Assembly: GCF_009646335.1 (NCBI RefSeq)
Contig: NZ_WJBU01000001.1
Location: 248,001-312,000 of the forward strand
From: Caenimonas koreensis DSM 17982
GTDB lineage: Bacteria > Pseudomonadota > Gammaproteobacteria > Burkholderiales > Burkholderiaceae_C
Direction: 5' to 3'
Length of the DNA: 64,000 bases
Positions 62,369 to 64,000 of this stretch are shown in pieces (position 1 is the stretch's first letter; each line of letters opens with the position of its first letter). A program made the translations under genes and the position numbers. The notes beneath the pieces were generated by a model. That model did no database searches and had not been told where the DNA came from. It saw only the letters and a list, made by a program, of their open reading frames with translations.

Positions 62369-63748
62369 TCACCGGCTTCGGGCCCAGAGGGCTTGCATGG
62401 CTGCGATGAATTCGCCGCGGATTGCGGGGTCGGCCACTGGCACCGCCTTGCCGGCTACGTGAACATCGCGCAAGCGCGCGTCAGGGCTTGAGAAAATCGC
62501 GGCGTCGAGCAGGTGGCTGCGCGGCACACCCGCGAGCGACGGCGAGTCGGTATCGATCACCGAGAAGTCCGCACGCTGACCCACGGCGAGCCCGCCCAGC
62601 GCAACGCCGGCCGCCGCCGGCCCGCCATGCAATGCGCCCTGGAACAACGCAGCCGCACTGCTCACGCTGAGCGCCGACGATGCAGCCACATTGCGCTTGC
62701 GCAGGGCAAGCCGCTGCGAATACTCGAGCAGCCTCAACTCTTCCTGCCAGCTGCGTGTGACATGGCTGTCCGAGCCAATCGACCAGTTGCCGCTGCGGCC
62801 CAGCCACGAAGGCAGGTCGAAGATGCCGTCGCCCAGGTTGCCTTCCGTCGTGGGGCACAGCACGATGGCCGCACCCTTCTCGCGCACGCCGTCGAGTTCG
62901 CGCGGCGTGGCGTGCGTGGCATGCACGAGGTTCCAGCGCTGGTCGATGCCCACGTGCTCCAGCAGCCACTCGATGGGGCGCTGGCCGTGCTCGGCCACGC
63001 AGTCTTCAATCTCGCGGCGCTGCTCGGCGATGTGGATGTGAATCGGCATGCGTGCCGCTGACGCAGCAACATCACGCAGCTGCTGCCGCGCCACCGCGCG
63101 AATCGAGTGCAGCGCAACGCCCGCCGTCACGTTGCTCGCAGCACTCTCGCGTGCACGGATCTCCTGAGCGATGCGCATGACCGAGTCAGGTGTGGATGCA
63201 AACCGCGCCTGGTCTTCGCGCAAGCCCTTGGCTGCAAACCCCTGCCGCATGTACAGCGTGGGCAGCAGCGTGAGGCCGATGCCCGTGCGTTGGGCCGCAC
63301 GCACGATGGCCAGCGACATCTCCATCGGGTCCGCATAGGCGGCGCCGCCGACATCGTTGTGCAGGTAGTGAAACTCGCACACGTGGGTGTAGCCGGCCTG
63401 CAGCAGCTCGGCGTAGAGAAACGCGGCGATGGCCTCCAGCTGGCCGGGCGTGATGCGGTTGGCCGCGCTGTACATGCGGTCGCGCCAGCTCCAGAAGTCG
63501 TCGTCCTGCGATTCGCTGCGCTCTGTCAAACCCGCAATCGCGCGCTGGAACGCATGGCTATGGGCGTTCACGAGGCCAGGCAAGACGGGGCCAGTCAGTG
63601 TCGTCGCACCTGCACGCGCTTCGTGCGGTGTATTGGCATCGATGCCGGCCCACAAGCCGTCAACGCCCACGGTGAGCAGAACGTCTTGCGCCCACTCGCC
63701 GTTGACCCATGCCGCCGTTGCGAAAAACCGCTTGCCCCCCTCAGCCAT
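62369..63748 (-). CDS. hutF: Formimidoylglutamate deiminase
   Basis: 459 residues of the amidohydrolase fold. Metal-binding NAHSHAFQRA near residue 60, HIHIAEQRREIEDCV (His) near 230, LVHATHATPRELDGV (His) near 265, and SIGSDSHVTRSWQEEL (Asp) near 310. It converts N-formimino-glutamate to N-formylglutamate and ammonia in histidine breakdown. GAGG lies 8 bases before the ATG at 63748. It overlaps the hutG stop by 8 bases. Confidence 0.93.
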   Translation of the reverse strand: MAEGGKRFFATAAWVNGEWAQDVLLTVGVDGLWAGIDANTPHEARAGATTLTGPVLPGLVNAHSHAFQRAIAGLTERSESQDDDFWSWRDRMYSAANRITPGQLEAIAAFLYAELLQAGYTHVCEFHYLHNDVGGAAYADPMEMSLAIVRAAQRTGIGLTLLPTLYMRQGFAAKGLREDQARFASTPDSVMRIAQEIRARESAASNVTAGVALHSIRAVARQQLRDVAASAARMPIHIHIAEQRREIEDCVAEHGQRPIEWLLEHVGIDQRWNLVHATHATPRELDGVREKGAAIVLCPTTEGNLGDGIFDLPSWLGRSGNWSIGSDSHVTRSWQEELRLLEYSQRLALRKRNVAASSALSVSSAAALFQGALHGGPAAAGVALGGLAVGQRADFSVIDTDSPSLAGVPRSHLLDAAIFSSPDARLRDVHVAGKAVPVADPAIRGEFIAAMQALWARSR

Positions 63749-64000
63749 ACATCGCCTCACAGGCAGCCAGTGCCGCACCCATCATGTCTCCAATCACGGG
63801 CTGCACCTGGCTCGCCAGCGCTTCGTTGTACGCGTACGGCGGCTGCTCGCTCATGTAGAGGCACTGGCACATCTCGAGTTGCACGGCATGGACGTTCTGC
63901 GACGGATTGCCGTAATGGCGCGTGATGTAGCCACCCTTGAAGCGGCCGTTCAGGACGTGGCTGACTTGCGGATACTTTGCCGCCGCACCCGCCACCGCAG
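63741..64000 (-). CDS. hutG: N-formylglutamate deformylase, C-terminal part (window edge)
   Basis: The last 86 codons are present; the start lies beyond the window. NGRFKGGYITRHYGNPSQNV, HAVQLEMCQCLYMSE and the acidic tail are typical of HutG. It hydrolyses N-formylglutamate to glutamate and formate, the last step after HutF in the five-step histidine route. Coupled to hutF by an 8-base overlap. Confidence 0.93.
   Translation of the reverse strand, partial: AVAGAAAKYPQVSHVLNGRFKGGYITRHYGNPSQNVHAVQLEMCQCLYMSEQPPYAYNEALASQVQPVIGDMMGAALAACEAMYG

Overview
The window is a GC-rich chromosomal segment from a betaproteobacterium of the order Burkholderiales, most likely Comamonadaceae or a close relative. 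Three things support this. One is a class I polyhydroxyalkanoate operon (phaC-phaA-phaB). Another is the block thrS-infC-rpmI-rplT-pheS-pheT-ihfA-MerR gene-tRNA-Pro(GGG). The third is a set of aromatic-acid catabolic genes, TRAP transport genes and GC-rich intergenic repeats of the kind common in that family. No family assignment was tested by a search.

Layout. 1-839: a GntR regulator and the start of a divergent gene, with back-to-back promoters that share one palindrome. 887-4123: three orphan genes of unknown function, compositionally unlike their neighbours, one carrying an F-box-like motif; this is the most likely place for something undescribed. 4120-10116: a CoA-thioester aromatic pathway on the minus strand (salicylyl-/2-aminobenzoyl-CoA monooxygenase/reductase fusion, enoyl-CoA hydratase, acyl-CoA dehydrogenase, RidA-type deaminase, glutaryl-CoA dehydrogenase). 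10210-12373: dusA, a small lipoprotein and an orphan small protein. 12440-16145: the PHA operon. 16235-17870: a small membrane protein, pgeF and a zeta-class glutathione transferase.

17892-29020: a plus-strand aromatic catabolic region. It holds a Rieske oxygenase, a glutamine-synthetase-like ligase, a small ABM-domain protein, a divergent MarR regulator, 3-hydroxybenzoate 6-hydroxylase, an FAD oxidoreductase, gentisate dioxygenase, fumarylpyruvate hydrolase and a TRAP transporter. Together with the zeta-GST at 17229 it can take 3-hydroxybenzoate through gentisate and maleylpyruvate to fumarate and pyruvate. The Rieske/ligase/ABM trio may feed an extra substrate into that route. 29060-33818: a Nudix hydrolase, then a signalling module (Ser/Thr kinase, T6SS-type FHA protein, nucleotide cyclase with FHA) without secretion genes nearby.

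33965-43961: tRNA-Pro, the conserved translation block and isocitrate lyase, with several terminator/attenuator hairpins. 44192-48171: a gamma-glutamylcyclotransferase-like protein, two EamA transporters, RraA and Lrp genes, and a histone-H1-like/SWIB protein. 48273-51046: TldD/PmbA. 51078-56826: a TPP enzyme, a TetR regulator, and a promoter-driven operon of Gfo/Idh/MocA oxidoreductase, DUF993 protein and sugar isomerase. 56838-60086: bactofilin, GspB and an ExeA-type ATPase. 60170-64000: an MFS transporter, an AraC regulator, and hutF with truncated hutG.

No stretch longer than about 300 bases lacks a gene. The largest gaps (43962-44191, 1985-2194, 11797-11971) hold promoter-like or repeat sequence only. 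I see no CRISPR array, insertion sequence, rRNA gene or prophage. Starts were chosen by reading Shine-Dalgarno sequences and promoters by eye.
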